64,000 nucleotides of DNA from Stappia indica (GCF_020177335.1 NZ_JAIVMG010000001.1:744001-808000); one strand, 5' to 3'; counted from the stretch's first letter, positions 25,664 through 34,863 are shown. The notes: generated from the letters alone by a model not told the origin. A program made the numbers and translations.

Positions 25664-26500
25664 TTAGGCGTCCTTGGTGCAGACCACAGCGTAGTCGAGC
25701 CGGCGGCCATCGGCATATTCCTGATAGCGCGGCGTGCCGGGCATGTCGGCCCAGTTCAGGGCGTAGCCGCGGAACGGCCAGGGCACCCGATTGATCAGGG
25801 CCTGGCGACGGGGCGTATCCTCGGCAATTGCGGCGAATACGTTCTCGGTGATGTCGACGGTGTTGCGCACGGAGAGCCCGACCTTGCGGGCGTGGGCTTC
25901 GACGATCTGTCGGTGCCGCTCGAAACTCGCATCCGTGTAACCAACCGAGAAGGACAGCGTTCCGCCCGGCTTCAGCACGCGAGCGGCCTCCTGCAGAAAT
26001 TCCGGCAAAGAGATGTAGCTCGCCGCGCCGACACTGAAGATGAAATCGAAAGCGGCATCGGGCAGCGGCAAGGCCCGGCCATTGCCAAGGATCACTGTGG
26101 CGCTCGTCAGATCCTTCATCCGCTTGCGGCAGACCTTGACCGCAGTCGCATTGATGTCGACCCCGGTGACCTTGCTCCCTGGATAGCGCAGGGAGGCAAG
26201 CCGGATGCCACCGCCAAGTCCGCAGCCGATATCGAGAATCGCGCCGCGTTCGCCGGGGATATCCTCGACCAGTTGACGCAGCACCAGGTCATAGAGCGTT
26301 GCCTGAAGCGGCTCGCGGTCGAACGGCGGAAGCTTCTCAAGCTCGCTCAGCGCTGGTGCATAGCCACTGTTGAAGAAATTCTGCTTGCGCGCCGGTGAGA
26401 CGCGATAGAGCAGCACATAGATTGCTTCCTGAAACCGGTGCTGCCACGCCTTCGGCAACTTCCGCTGAAAGCGCCGCTTCATTTCGTAAAGAGCCGACAT
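25664..26500 (-). CDS. SAM-dependent class I methyltransferase
   Basis: A 278-residue protein with a basic N-terminal segment (KRRFQRKLPKAWQHRFQ) and a Rossmann methyltransferase core. Motif I is ILDIGCGLGGGIRLA, the acidic SAM-ribose residue is in VTGVDINATAV, motif II is FDFIFSVGAASYISLP, and motif III is RVLKPGGTLSFSVGY. It lies upstream of, and on the same strand as, the mannose genes, so methylation of a sugar or glycolipid intermediate is plausible but not shown. ATG 26500 has GGAG 6 nt upstream. ATG 26557 has a stronger AAGGAG but with only 2-nt spacing, so the start is not fully certain. Confidence 0.8.
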   Translation of the reverse strand: MSALYEMKRRFQRKLPKAWQHRFQEAIYVLLYRVSPARKQNFFNSGYAPALSELEKLPPFDREPLQATLYDLVLRQLVEDIPGERGAILDIGCGLGGGIRLASLRYPGSKVTGVDINATAVKVCRKRMKDLTSATVILGNGRALPLPDAAFDFIFSVGAASYISLPEFLQEAARVLKPGGTLSFSVGYTDASFERHRQIVEAHARKVGLSVRNTVDITENVFAAIAEDTPRRQALINRVPWPFRGYALNWADMPGTPRYQEYADGRRLDYAVVCTKDA

Positions 26501-26790
26501 GGAGAACTCCGTCAGGCGCCGACGGTCAGATCCTGACCGACAATTTCCGTCGCGCATATCTCCTTAGTGCAAATCACCCGGCCTTGCCTAGGGTACGAGC
26601 CCCAGACGAGGAGGAGAGCTTCCCACCCGCGCCTGTCACGTCCGCCGTCAACCGCTCCCCTTTCCAATCCCCACCCCGTCTCAGGCGAAAGCGGGCGTCC
26701 GCCGCCGTTTTGCCCCCGGGTACCGGCGTAAATTCCCCGCCCCGCCAGCCCCGCTTATCATCGAAGGACACTCTCCCGACCGATGGGGCA

Positions 26791-27828
26791 ATGATGCAGA
26801 CCACCACTCACCATCTCCTTCCGTTGATTCTTCCCAGCCAGGCGCAGAAACATGTGACCCACAACGAGGCCCTGCTGCAGCTCGATGCGGTGGTGCAACT
26901 GTCGGTCGCAAGCGCGGCGCTGACCGAGCCGCCGCCGACACCGGCCGATGGTGAGCGCCATATCGTCGCCGCTGGCGCCACCGGCGATTTCACCGGCAAG
27001 GATGGCCAGATCGCCCTCTGGCAGGATGGCATCTGGCGGTTTCTGTTGCCGCGAGAGGGCTGGCTTTGCTGGGTTGCCGACAGCGGGCGTTTCTTCGTTC
27101 GCAGCGGCGGCGGCTGGGAACCGCTGAGCGCCGCGACCGAGGAGGTAGTATCCACCTCACGGCTTGGCATCAATGCCGCCGCCGATCCGGGCAACCGGCT
27201 GATCGTCTGCTCCGATACGGTTCTCTTCAACCACGAAGGCAACGATCATCGGCTCAAGATCAACAAGCAGGCACCCGGAGATACCGCCAGCCTGCTTCTG
27301 CAGACCAACCATTCAGGCCGGGCGGAAATCGGCCTTACCGGCAATGACGCCCTCACCATCAAGGTCAGCGCCAATGGCGCGGACTGGACCTCCGCGCTGC
27401 AAATCGACCGCGGCACCGGCCATGTGGGCCTTGGCACCGCGCCGACGGAGGCCCTGGAAGTTGCAGGTAGCATCCTTGCCACCAACAACATGCGAGCGCG
27501 GTCGTTCTATTCCGGCGATGTTCTCATCCCCGACAACAGCGCGGCGACGATCCCGACCCCGTCGACCAGCGGGATCGTGATCATCACCAACCAGCCGGAC
27601 AGCGCCTATCCGCAGTCCGCCCGCAGCGGCATGGCGCTGTTCGACACGGGCCTCACTCCCGAGATCACCCGCATCTTCGGGGGCGCAACCTTCTACACGA
27701 TGAACGCCGATGTGACCGGGACAACCGGAACGGCGCCCGGCGTGACGCTGGGACGGATCGAAGGTGCGCTGAAGCTGGAGAACCGCCATGGCGGCGCAAT
27801 GACCTTCCGCTACACCTTCATAGGATAG
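26791..27828 (+). CDS. DUF2793 protein with tail-fibre-like C-terminus
   Basis: A 345-residue protein. Residues 5 to about 120 match DUF2793: LPLILPSQAQKHVTHNEAL, GERHIVAAGATG, and an aromatic GWLCWVADSGRFFVRSG block. The rest is rich in Gly/Thr/Asn beta-type sequence with a GHVGLGTAPTEALEVAGSI segment, a repeat style seen in phage tail fibres and spikes. DUF2793 occurs in alphaproteobacterial prophages and, as I recall, in gene-transfer-agent head-spike proteins that bind capsule. There is no signal peptide. It is an isolated gene in a polysaccharide locus, divergent from the methyltransferase and convergent with cysNC. ATG 26791 (or 26794) is the best start; the ribosome-binding site is poor. 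Confidence 0.75.
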   Translation: MMQTTTHHLLPLILPSQAQKHVTHNEALLQLDAVVQLSVASAALTEPPPTPADGERHIVAAGATGDFTGKDGQIALWQDGIWRFLLPREGWLCWVADSGRFFVRSGGGWEPLSAATEEVVSTSRLGINAAADPGNRLIVCSDTVLFNHEGNDHRLKINKQAPGDTASLLLQTNHSGRAEIGLTGNDALTIKVSANGADWTSALQIDRGTGHVGLGTAPTEALEVAGSILATNNMRARSFYSGDVLIPDNSAATIPTPSTSGIVIITNQPDSAYPQSARSGMALFDTGLTPEITRIFGGATFYTMNADVTGTTGTAPGVTLGRIEGALKLENRHGGAMTFRYTFIG

Positions 27829-27873
27829 TCGAAACGACGCACCCCGGCAGGGTCATCCGTTCGGCGCCGCGGC

Positions 27874-27918
27874 GCCCCCTCCCGTTCCGGCCATCTGGAC
27901 GGCGAAACGGGAGGGGGC
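27874..27918. terminator. Bidirectional hairpin between the DUF2793 gene and cysNC
   Basis: A perfect 13-bp stem (GCCCCCTCCCGTT at 27874-27886, AACGGGAGGGGGC at 27906-27918) with a 19-nt loop sits between two convergent genes. No T-run follows on either strand. The stem is strong enough to stop or protect both transcripts. Confidence 0.65.
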
Positions 27919-27936
27919 ACGCAAAGGGACTGGCGG

Positions 27937-29823
27937 TCAGTCGAGCCCCAGATAGCGGATGACCTGATCTGCCAGCGCTTCGGCATCCAGGGCGACGGTA
28001 TCAAGCACCAGTTCCGGGGCTTGCGGCGGCTCATACGGGCTGTCGATCCCGGTGAAGTTCCGGATCTTTCCTTCCCGCGCCTTCTGATAAAGCCCCTTCG
28101 GATCCCGCGCCTCGGCAACCTCAAGCGGCGCCGCGACGTGGATCTCCACGAACTCCCCCTCCTCGAACAGGGTGCGTGCCATCTGACGATCAGAGCGGAA
28201 CGGCGAGATGAAGGAGACCAGCGAAATCAAGCCGGCATCGACGAACAGTTTCGCCACTTCCCCGACCCGGCGGATATTCTCCACCCGGTCCTCATCGGAG
28301 AAGCCGAGATCCTGATTGAGGCCGTGGCGCACGTTGTCACCATCGAGCAGATAGGTCAGCCGCCCCCTGGCGTGAAGCTTGCGTTCCACCAGATTGGCGA
28401 TGGTCGACTTGCCCGCGCCCGACAGGCCGGTGAACCACAGCGCCACCGGCTTCTGCCCGGTCACGATCGCCCGCGACTGCTTGTCCACGTCGACCGCCTG
28501 GCGGTGAATGTTGTCCGCCGAGCGCAAGCTGCGCCAGATCACGCCCGCCGCCACGGTCTGATTGGTCATCCGGTCGATCAGGATGAACGACCCCATCTCC
28601 CGGTTGACCTCATACGGATCGAAGGCAATCGGCGCCGACAGGGCCAGATCGCAAAACCCGATCTCATTGAGCGACAGGCTGTCGACCTCGTCCTGAGCGA
28701 AGCTGTTGACGTCGATCCGGTGGCCGATCCGCGAGACGACACCGGTGGCCGACTGCTTGCCCGCCTTGACCGCATAGGTGCGCCCCGGCACCAGCTTCTG
28801 GTCTCCCATCCAGATGAGATGGGCGGAAAACCGGTCGGCGATTTCCGGCCGCGCCTTCGGATCGCAGATCACATCGCCACGCGAGGCATCGACTTCATCG
28901 GTCAGGGTGAGGGTCACCGCATCGCCGCACTGGGCTTCCTCCACGTCGCCATCCATGGTGACGATCCGGGCAATACGGGTGTGCTGGCCAGAGGCGGCCA
29001 CCGCAACCGGATCACCGGGGCGGATGCGGCCGCTGACGATGGTGCCGCAATAGCCGCGAAAATCCAGATCCGGCCGATTGATCCACTGCACCGGCATGCG
29101 GAACGGCCGGCCCGCATCATCGCTCGATACGTCGATCTCATTGAGATGCCCGATCAGCGTCGGCCCCGCGTACCAGGGCATCTGCGGCGACCGCTCGACG
29201 ATATTGGCGCCCTGAAGCGCCGAAATCGGGATCACCTGCAGCGTGTCAAAGCCGAAGCTTTCGGCAAAGGCACGATAGCCCGCTTCGATCTCGGCAAACC
29301 GGTCCGCATCGAAATCGATCAGATCCATCTTGTTGACCGCCACCACCACATGGCGGATGCCAAGCAGCGACACGATGAAAGAATGGCGCCGGGTCTGCTG
29401 CAGAATGCCCTTGCGCGCATCCACAAGGATCACGGCGAGATCGGAGGTCGAGGCGCCGGTCGCCATGTTGCGGGTGTACTGCTCGTGGCCCGGCGTATCG
29501 GCAACGATGAACTTGCGGTGATCGGTGGCGAAGAACCGGTAGGCAACGTCGATGGTGATGCCCTGCTCGCGCTCCGCCTCCAGCCCGTCGACCAGAAGGG
29601 CGAAGTCGATCGCCTTCCCTTGCGTGCCGTGCTTGCGCGAGTCGGAACGAAGGGCGGCGAGTTGATCCTCGAACACCCGCTTGCTGTCATGCAGCAGGCG
29701 GCCGATCAACGTCGACTTGCCGTCATCGACACTGCCGCAGGTCAGGAACCGAAGCAGTCCCTTCTGCTCGTGGTTTTCCAGATAATCGACGACCGGCGCG
29801 GAAATCGAAGGCAACTGGTTCAT
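27937..29823 (-). CDS. cysNC: Bifunctional sulfate adenylyltransferase subunit 1 / APS kinase
   Basis: A 628-residue fusion. The N-terminal part is a GTPase of the CysN type (GSVDDGKSTLIGRLL, ADTPGHEQYTRNMATGAS, VNKMDLIDF) that drives APS formation with CysD. From about residue 450 is APS kinase (FTGLSGAGKSTIANLVE; FISPFRSDRQMAR) that makes PAPS. ATG 29823 lies 10 nt after the cysD stop. Fused CysNC is usual in alphaproteobacteria, as in Rhizobium NodQ. No cysH or cysIJ follows. The placement among capsule genes and with cysQ suggests PAPS for sulfation rather than, or in addition to, sulfate assimilation. Confidence 0.95.
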   Translation of the reverse strand: MNQLPSISAPVVDYLENHEQKGLLRFLTCGSVDDGKSTLIGRLLHDSKRVFEDQLAALRSDSRKHGTQGKAIDFALLVDGLEAEREQGITIDVAYRFFATDHRKFIVADTPGHEQYTRNMATGASTSDLAVILVDARKGILQQTRRHSFIVSLLGIRHVVVAVNKMDLIDFDADRFAEIEAGYRAFAESFGFDTLQVIPISALQGANIVERSPQMPWYAGPTLIGHLNEIDVSSDDAGRPFRMPVQWINRPDLDFRGYCGTIVSGRIRPGDPVAVAASGQHTRIARIVTMDGDVEEAQCGDAVTLTLTDEVDASRGDVICDPKARPEIADRFSAHLIWMGDQKLVPGRTYAVKAGKQSATGVVSRIGHRIDVNSFAQDEVDSLSLNEIGFCDLALSAPIAFDPYEVNREMGSFILIDRMTNQTVAAGVIWRSLRSADNIHRQAVDVDKQSRAIVTGQKPVALWFTGLSGAGKSTIANLVERKLHARGRLTYLLDGDNVRHGLNQDLGFSDEDRVENIRRVGEVAKLFVDAGLISLVSFISPFRSDRQMARTLFEEGEFVEIHVAAPLEVAEARDPKGLYQKAREGKIRNFTGIDSPYEPPQAPELVLDTVALDAEALADQVIRYLGLD

Positions 29824-29833
29824 GTCATGGTCC

Positions 29834-30739
29834 TCAGAAATAGCCTTCGCGCTTCTTCTTTTCCATCGAAGCGGCTTCGTCATGGTCGATCAGCCGCCCC
29901 GAACGTTCGGAGGTGCGGGCGATCAGCATTTCGGTGACGATGTCATCGAGCGTATCGGCATCGGATTCCACCGCCGCCGTCAGCGGATAGCAGCCAAGGG
30001 TGCGGAACCGGATCCGGCGCATCTGCGACACCTCGCCGGGATGCAGCGGCAGACGGTCGTCATCGACCATCACCAGCGCACCGTTGCGCTCGACCACCGG
30101 CCGCTCCTTGGCGAAGTAAAGCGGCACGATCGGGATGTTCTCGGTGCGGATGTATTGCCAGATGTCCAGCTCGGTCCAGTTGGACAAGGGGAAGACGCGC
30201 ATGGACTCGCCCGGCTTCACCCGGGTGTTGAAGATAGACCAGAGCTCCGGCCGCTGGTTCTTCGGGTCCCAGCCGTGGGCGGCGGAGCGGAACGAAAAGA
30301 CCCGCTCCTTCGACCGGGACTTCTCCTCATCGCGCCGGGCGCCGCCGAAGGCCGCGTCGAAGCCGAACCGGTCGAGCGCCTGTTTCAGCGCATCGGTCTT
30401 CATGACCTGGGTGTAATAGGACGAGCCATGATCGAACGGATTGACCCCTTCCGCCACCCCTTGGGCATTGGTGTGGGTCAACAGCCGCATCCCGGCCTCT
30501 GCGGCCATCCGATCACGGAACGCGATCATCTCCCGGAATTTCCAGGTGGTGTCCACATGCAGCAGCGGGAACGGCGGCGGCGCCGGATAGAAGGCCTTGC
30601 GCGCCAGATGCAGCATGACGCTGGAATCCTTGCCGATCGAATAGAGCATGACCGGATTTTTCATCTCGGCCACGACCTCGCGCAGGATACGGATGGATTC
30701 AGCTTCCAGACGCTGAAGATGGCTTCGTCTGTTTGACAC
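29834..30739 (-). CDS. cysD: Sulfate adenylyltransferase subunit 2
   Basis: A 301-residue ATP-pyrophosphatase-fold protein that adenylylates sulfate to APS with CysN. The PP-loop is [20 protein letters not shown], and further conserved blocks are [21 protein letters not shown] and [15 protein letters not shown]. The start was set at GTG 30739, preceded by GAGGG at 7-nt spacing; this gives a 301-residue product, close to the 302 of E. coli CysD. An earlier in-frame GTG at 30760 is less likely. The gene lies 221 nt downstream of cysQ on the same strand and may have its own promoter in that gap. Confidence 0.95.
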   Translation of the reverse strand: MSNRRSHLQRLEAESIRILREVVAEMKNPVMLYSIGKDSSVMLHLARKAFYPAPPPFPLLHVDTTWKFREMIAFRDRMAAEAGMRLLTHTNAQGVAEGVNPFDHGSSYYTQVMKTDALKQALDRFGFDAAFGGARRDEEKSRSKERVFSFRSAAHGWDPKNQRPELWSIFNTRVKPGESMRVFPLSNWTELDIWQYIRTENIPIVPLYFAKERPVVERNGALVMVDDDRLPLHPGEVSQMRRIRFRTLGCYPLTAAVESDADTLDDIVTEMLIARTSERSGRLIDHDEAASMEKKKREGYF

Positions 30740-30960
30740 GATCTGACCCTCGCTCTCCACGCGCGCTTTTCGCGTGTGGCTGTCGCCATGCGGACCATCC
30801 GCGACATGCGGAAACGCCCGAACCCGACAGGAACCTTTTCAGGACGGCGCGGCGCCGCCCCTTCTGTCCTGACTTAAGGCGCAAGGAGGGAGATGTGCGA
30901 GGAACAGGATTGCCGACAAATGCCGGAGATTAAAAAATCTCTGTCATTCAGCTCAAGTGG

Positions 30961-31779
30961 TCAGAGACCGGCACCGATGTGAGGCGTGGCCTGGTCGATG
31001 ATGCTCGGATCGCCGGCGGCGAGAAAGCCCGGATTGGCGAAATCCGCATCATCGGCCTGATTGCGCTTGCCATAGGAGAAGACACCGCCATCGAGACCGG
31101 TGACGCGACCACCAGCGGCCACCAGAACCGCATGACCAGCCGCCGTGTCCCATTCCATGGTGCGGCTGAAGCGGGGATAGAAGTCGGCTTCGCCCCGGGC
31201 GACCTGACAGAATTTCAGGGACGAGCCGACATTGACGCGCTGGGCCACGCCAAGTGCGTCCAGCAACAGATCGGTGCGTTCAGAGCGATGGGAGCGGCTT
31301 GCCACCGCCGTCAGGGCCTCGGGATCCGCCACGCGGGTGCGGATCCGGCGCACCTCACCGCTCCCGGTACGCGACAGGAAGGCGCCGTCTTCGACGCTGC
31401 CCACAAAGGTTTCCTCATGAGCCGGGGCATGCACCAGCCCCAGAACCGGGCGCCCATTGTCGATGAGCGCGATATTCACGGTGAAATCCCCACGTCCGCC
31501 AATGAATTCGCGGGTCCCATCCAGCGGATCGATCAGGAAGAAGCGCTCGCCGATGTGCGGCAGCTTGCCGGCGGCGGCGGCCTCCTCGGCAATCATAGGA
31601 ATACCGGGGAATTCCTGCGCCAGGCGCGACAGGATCAAGGCCTCCGCCCGCCGGTCCGCCTCGGTCACCGGGCTGTCGTCGCTCTTGCGCTCAACCTCGA
31701 CCCCGCCCCGGTAGTAGGTGAGGATCAGAGCCCCCGCATCCTCGCCGATCCGCCGCAGACAGTCCAATTCGCCGGACAT
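30961..31779 (-). CDS. cysQ: 3'(2'),5'-bisphosphate nucleotidase CysQ
   Basis: A 272-residue inositol-monophosphatase-fold enzyme that hydrolyses PAP, the by-product of PAPS-dependent sulfotransferases and PAPS reductase, to AMP. The metal-binding motifs are PMIAEEAA, IDPLDGTREFIGG and the C-terminal MEWDTAAGHAVLVAAGG. ATG 31779 was chosen; the upstream extension is basic and lacks family character. It lies 49 nt downstream of the UDP-glucose dehydrogenase gene on the same strand, so the two are probably one operon, and upstream of cysD-cysNC. Confidence 0.93.
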   Translation of the reverse strand: MSGELDCLRRIGEDAGALILTYYRGGVEVERKSDDSPVTEADRRAEALILSRLAQEFPGIPMIAEEAAAAGKLPHIGERFFLIDPLDGTREFIGGRGDFTVNIALIDNGRPVLGLVHAPAHEETFVGSVEDGAFLSRTGSGEVRRIRTRVADPEALTAVASRSHRSERTDLLLDALGVAQRVNVGSSLKFCQVARGEADFYPRFSRTMEWDTAAGHAVLVAAGGRVTGLDGGVFSYGKRNQADDADFANPGFLAAGDPSIIDQATPHIGAGL

Positions 31780-31828
31780 GATCACCGCTCTTTCCTTCCT
31801 TGAAACACGCCCTGCGGCAATGCGAAGG

Positions 31829-33145
31829 TCAGCCCTTCGCCGCCGGCTTGCCGATCCCCTGGTAACGGAGCCCCGCCGCCTCGACATCCGGGGCAGCCCA
31901 GATGTTGCGCATGTCGATCACCGACCGGCCACGCATCCGCGTTGCCAGTTCTTCAGGCGCCAGACCGCGGTAGAGGTTCCATTCGGTCACCACCGCCAGA
32001 ACGTCCACATCGTTTGCCACGTCATAGGGGTTTTCGCACCAGACAACACCTGGCAACAGCGGCTCGGCCTGCTCGCGGGCTTCCGGATCATGGGCGATGA
32101 CCTCGACCCCCGCCGCCTGCAGGGCCGGGACGATCACCAGCGACGGCGCGTCGCGCACATCGTCGGTATTGGGCTTGAAGGCGATGCCGAGGATACCGAC
32201 CCGCTTGCCAGCGGTCTCAGGCCCCAGCGCCGCCAGAATGCGGGTCGCCATGTCGCGCTTGCGCGCCTCATTGACCTCAATGGTGGTTTCCACCAGCCGC
32301 AAGGGCGCACCGTGCCGGGCCCCGGTCGCGGCCAACGCGGAGGTATCCTTGGGAAAGCAGGACCCGCCGAAGCCCGGCCCCGCGTGCAGGAACTTGCCGC
32401 CGATGCGGTTGTCGAGGCCGATGCCGCTGGCCACCTTCTGAACATCTGCACCGACCCGCTCGCACAGGTTGGCGATCTCATTGATGAAGGTGATCTTCAG
32501 CGCCAGGAAGGCATTGGCCGCGTATTTGGTCAGTTCCGCGTTTTCCAGCGTCGAGACGAGAATCGGCGTTTCGCGCAGGTACAAGGGCCGATAGAGCCGG
32601 CGCAACGCCTCTTCCGCACGCGCGTCCTCCGCGCCGACCACCACCCGGTCCGGCCGCATGAAGTCCTCGATCGCCGAGCCTTCGCGCAGGAACTCCGGAT
32701 TGGAGGCAATCGAGAACTCCGCGTCCGGGCGCTCCTCGCGAATGATCTGGGCCACCTTGCGGCAGGTGCCGACCACGACGGTCGACTTGATCACCACGAC
32801 GGTGCCCGGCGTCAACACTCGGGCAACCTGCCGGGCGGCATCAAAGACATAGGTCAGGTCTGCTTCGCCATCGCCGCGCCGGGAGGGGGTTCCCACGGCG
32901 ATGAACACCACATTGGCGGCCGCCACCGCGCCATCCAGATCGGTGGTGAAACCAAGCCGCCCCGCCTCCAGGTTCCGCTCCACCAGCGCATCCAGTCCCG
33001 GCTCGTAGATCGGAATTTCCTTGTTATTCAGCCTGGCGATCTTGTCCGCATCGATATCCACACAGGTCACATCGAACCCGAACTCGGAGAAACAAACACC
33101 GGAAACGAGCCCGACATACCCCGTTCCGATCATGGCAATACGCAT
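31829..33145 (-). CDS. rkpK: UDP-glucose 6-dehydrogenase (RkpK/Ugd type)
   Basis: A 438-residue enzyme that makes UDP-glucuronate. The NAD motif is MRIAMIGTGYVGLVSG, the catalytic cysteine is in GPGFGGSCFPKDTSAL, and the C-terminal domain has GIAFKPNTDDVRDAPSL. The FGGSCFPKD form separates it from the UDP-HexNAc dehydrogenase at 19675-21000. It starts an apparent operon with cysQ and faces galE across a 416-base divergent region. In rhizobia the homologue RkpK is needed for K-antigen and LPS. The symbol is given because RkpA- and RkpG-type genes follow in the same neighbourhood. Confidence 0.93.
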   Translation of the reverse strand: MRIAMIGTGYVGLVSGVCFSEFGFDVTCVDIDADKIARLNNKEIPIYEPGLDALVERNLEAGRLGFTTDLDGAVAAANVVFIAVGTPSRRGDGEADLTYVFDAARQVARVLTPGTVVVIKSTVVVGTCRKVAQIIREERPDAEFSIASNPEFLREGSAIEDFMRPDRVVVGAEDARAEEALRRLYRPLYLRETPILVSTLENAELTKYAANAFLALKITFINEIANLCERVGADVQKVASGIGLDNRIGGKFLHAGPGFGGSCFPKDTSALAATGARHGAPLRLVETTIEVNEARKRDMATRILAALGPETAGKRVGILGIAFKPNTDDVRDAPSLVIVPALQAAGVEVIAHDPEAREQAEPLLPGVVWCENPYDVANDVDVLAVVTEWNLYRGLAPEELATRMRGRSVIDMRNIWAAPDVEAAGLRYQGIGKPAAKG

Positions 33146-33561
33146 GACAACTCCTGTGTCCAGACATGACCCCGCTCATCGGGGCGTGACGATGTGTTGC
33201 GGATAGTCGCGGTGCAAGGACGCGCCCTGGCGGTTTGCCGAGGGTTTCCCGACTCCGTCTGGGTCCATACAGGGACAGCGTTCACGCCTGGCCAGTTCTG
33301 GTTGGAGACACGCTCCACGGTATCCCGCCCCTGCCGGTATCACCCATTGCGAAATCTTCGTCTTGGTGTTCCGCGTCGGACGGTTTGTCAACCCGGGATT
33401 CGGTTTCACAAGCTTTCCACGGAAGATGACCGCAGATCATCCGAAAGTAGGGGAGCGACTATTGAATTGTCACAAACCACAAGGCATTGACGCCTACCCA
33501 TACAGGTTGTGCTAGACTTCACTCATCGCGCAGCACCCCAAAACAGGCAGGAGGACACCCC
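33146..33561. other. Divergent promoter region between rkpK and galE
   Basis: 416 bases with no supported gene; the small frames lack ribosome-binding sites. The right end holds a plausible galE promoter (listed). The rkpK promoter should lie in the left part, but I cannot assign boxes. Confidence 0.5.
33487..33518 (+). promoter_or_regulatory. Putative galE promoter
   Basis: TTGACG (33487-33492) precedes an extended -10 of the form TGC-TAGACT (33510-33518), 20 bases on. It ends 43 bases before the galE start. The spacing is longer than ideal, so the -10 may act mainly through its TG extension. Confidence 0.45.
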
Positions 33562-34569
33562 ATGGCGATCTTGGTCACCGGCGGCGCCGGCTATATCGGC
33601 AGCCATATGGTCTGGACATTGCTCGACGCTGGCGAAGATGTCGTGGTCCTCGACAACCTGTGCACCGGACATGAATGGGCGATCGCCGGGCAAGCGCATT
33701 TCGTGCGCGGCGACATCGATGATCCGGCCATCATCGAACGGATCACCAACGCGCATGACATCGAGGCCGTGATCCATTTCGCCGGATCGGTGGTGGTCCC
33801 TGAATCCGTCGCCGACCCGATCAAATACTATCGCAACAACACCTGCGCCACGCTCGCGCTTGTCGACCACTGCCTCAAGGCCGGGATCAACCGCCTGATC
33901 TTCTCCTCCACCGCCGCCCTCTATGGCGCTCCGGAAGAGGCTCCGGTGGCCGAGGATACCCCTCTTGCCCCCCTCTCCCCCTATGGCACGTCAAAGCTGA
34001 TGATCGAGCAGATGCTGCGTGACATCGCCGCGACCGGCGCGCTGCACTACGCAGCACTGCGCTACTTCAACGTGGCGGGCGCCGACCCCCACCAACGCAC
34101 CGGACAATCGACCGATGGTGCGACCCACCTGATCAAGGTGGCTTGCGAGGCGGCGACCGGAAAACGCCCGGGCATGAGCGTCTTCGGCACCGATTACGAC
34201 ACAGCCGACGGCACTGCCCTGCGCGACTACATCCATGTGTCGGATCTCGTGAACGCTCATTATCTGGCGTTGCAGCACCTGCGCGCCAAGTCGGAAAGCT
34301 TCACGCTCAATTGCGGCTATGGCCACGGCTACTCCGTGTATGAAGTGATTGACGCCGTAAAGCGGCTGTCCGGCAACGACTTCCCGATCCAGCTGGGACA
34401 ACGCAGAGTGGGCGATTCCCCGCGTGTCATCGCCGACAATACCGCCATCCTTGAAAAACTCGACTGGCAGCCGCAGTACGCCGATCTCGATCTGATCGTC
34501 CGGCATGCGCTCGACTGGGAAAAACATCTCGCCCAACGCAACATGGGTGCCCAGGAAGGAGTTTCCTGA
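33562..34569 (+). CDS. galE: UDP-glucose 4-epimerase
   Basis: A 335-residue extended short-chain dehydrogenase/reductase that interconverts UDP-glucose and UDP-galactose (possibly the HexNAc pair). The NAD motif is VTGGAGYIGSHMVW, the catalytic Ser is in FSSTAALYG, the Tyr-Lys pair is in SPYGTSKLMIEQ, and RYFNVAGADP is the usual substrate block. ATG 33562 is preceded by AGGAGG with good spacing; the longer in-frame start at 33487 lies in the promoter. It precedes rkpA on the same strand with a 294-base gap and supplies precursors for the polysaccharide. Confidence 0.95.
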   Translation: MAILVTGGAGYIGSHMVWTLLDAGEDVVVLDNLCTGHEWAIAGQAHFVRGDIDDPAIIERITNAHDIEAVIHFAGSVVVPESVADPIKYYRNNTCATLALVDHCLKAGINRLIFSSTAALYGAPEEAPVAEDTPLAPLSPYGTSKLMIEQMLRDIAATGALHYAALRYFNVAGADPHQRTGQSTDGATHLIKVACEAATGKRPGMSVFGTDYDTADGTALRDYIHVSDLVNAHYLALQHLRAKSESFTLNCGYGHGYSVYEVIDAVKRLSGNDFPIQLGQRRVGDSPRVIADNTAILEKLDWQPQYADLDLIVRHALDWEKHLAQRNMGAQEGVS

Positions 34570-34825
34570 AGTCCCTCAGCAAAAAGAAGGGGGGCATGCA
34601 ACCCTTCGCACGCGCAGGACAGAAACTCGTCACCAACGCGAGTAAAAAGCCCCCCCACAATCACGCCACCGCAGCGAACGACCAAGATACTGACGTAGAG
34701 GCAGAAAAACTCACATCACTCAACGTAGCCCTGTAAAATTTACCGAGCATAAAAGACTACATCAAGCCAACCCCGTGGAAAACGCGCTGCATTTTTTTGC
34801 AAAACGGTATCATTCACCGACTACT

Positions 34826-34837
34826 TGACGTAAGTCA
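34826..34837. promoter_or_regulatory. Small dyad upstream of rkpA
   Basis: TGAC-GTAA-GTCA, a perfect 4-bp inverted repeat around 4 bases, lies 26 bases before the rkpA ATG within a comparatively A/T-rich 294-base leader. It could be an operator or leader element; it is short enough to be chance. Confidence 0.25.
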
Positions 34838-34863
34838 CAGGTGTTGAGTTGGAAGAACATTTT

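Noticed and set aside
30926-30941. Small hairpin GAGATT-AAAA-AATCTC downstream of cysQ
   Set aside because: A 6-bp A/T-rich stem with no T-tail is too weak to call a terminator; it could be part of the cysD promoter region.
34595-34656. Complementary GGGGGGC and GCCCCCC runs after galE
   Set aside because: The arms are about 50 bases apart and only 7 bp long; not a convincing terminator.
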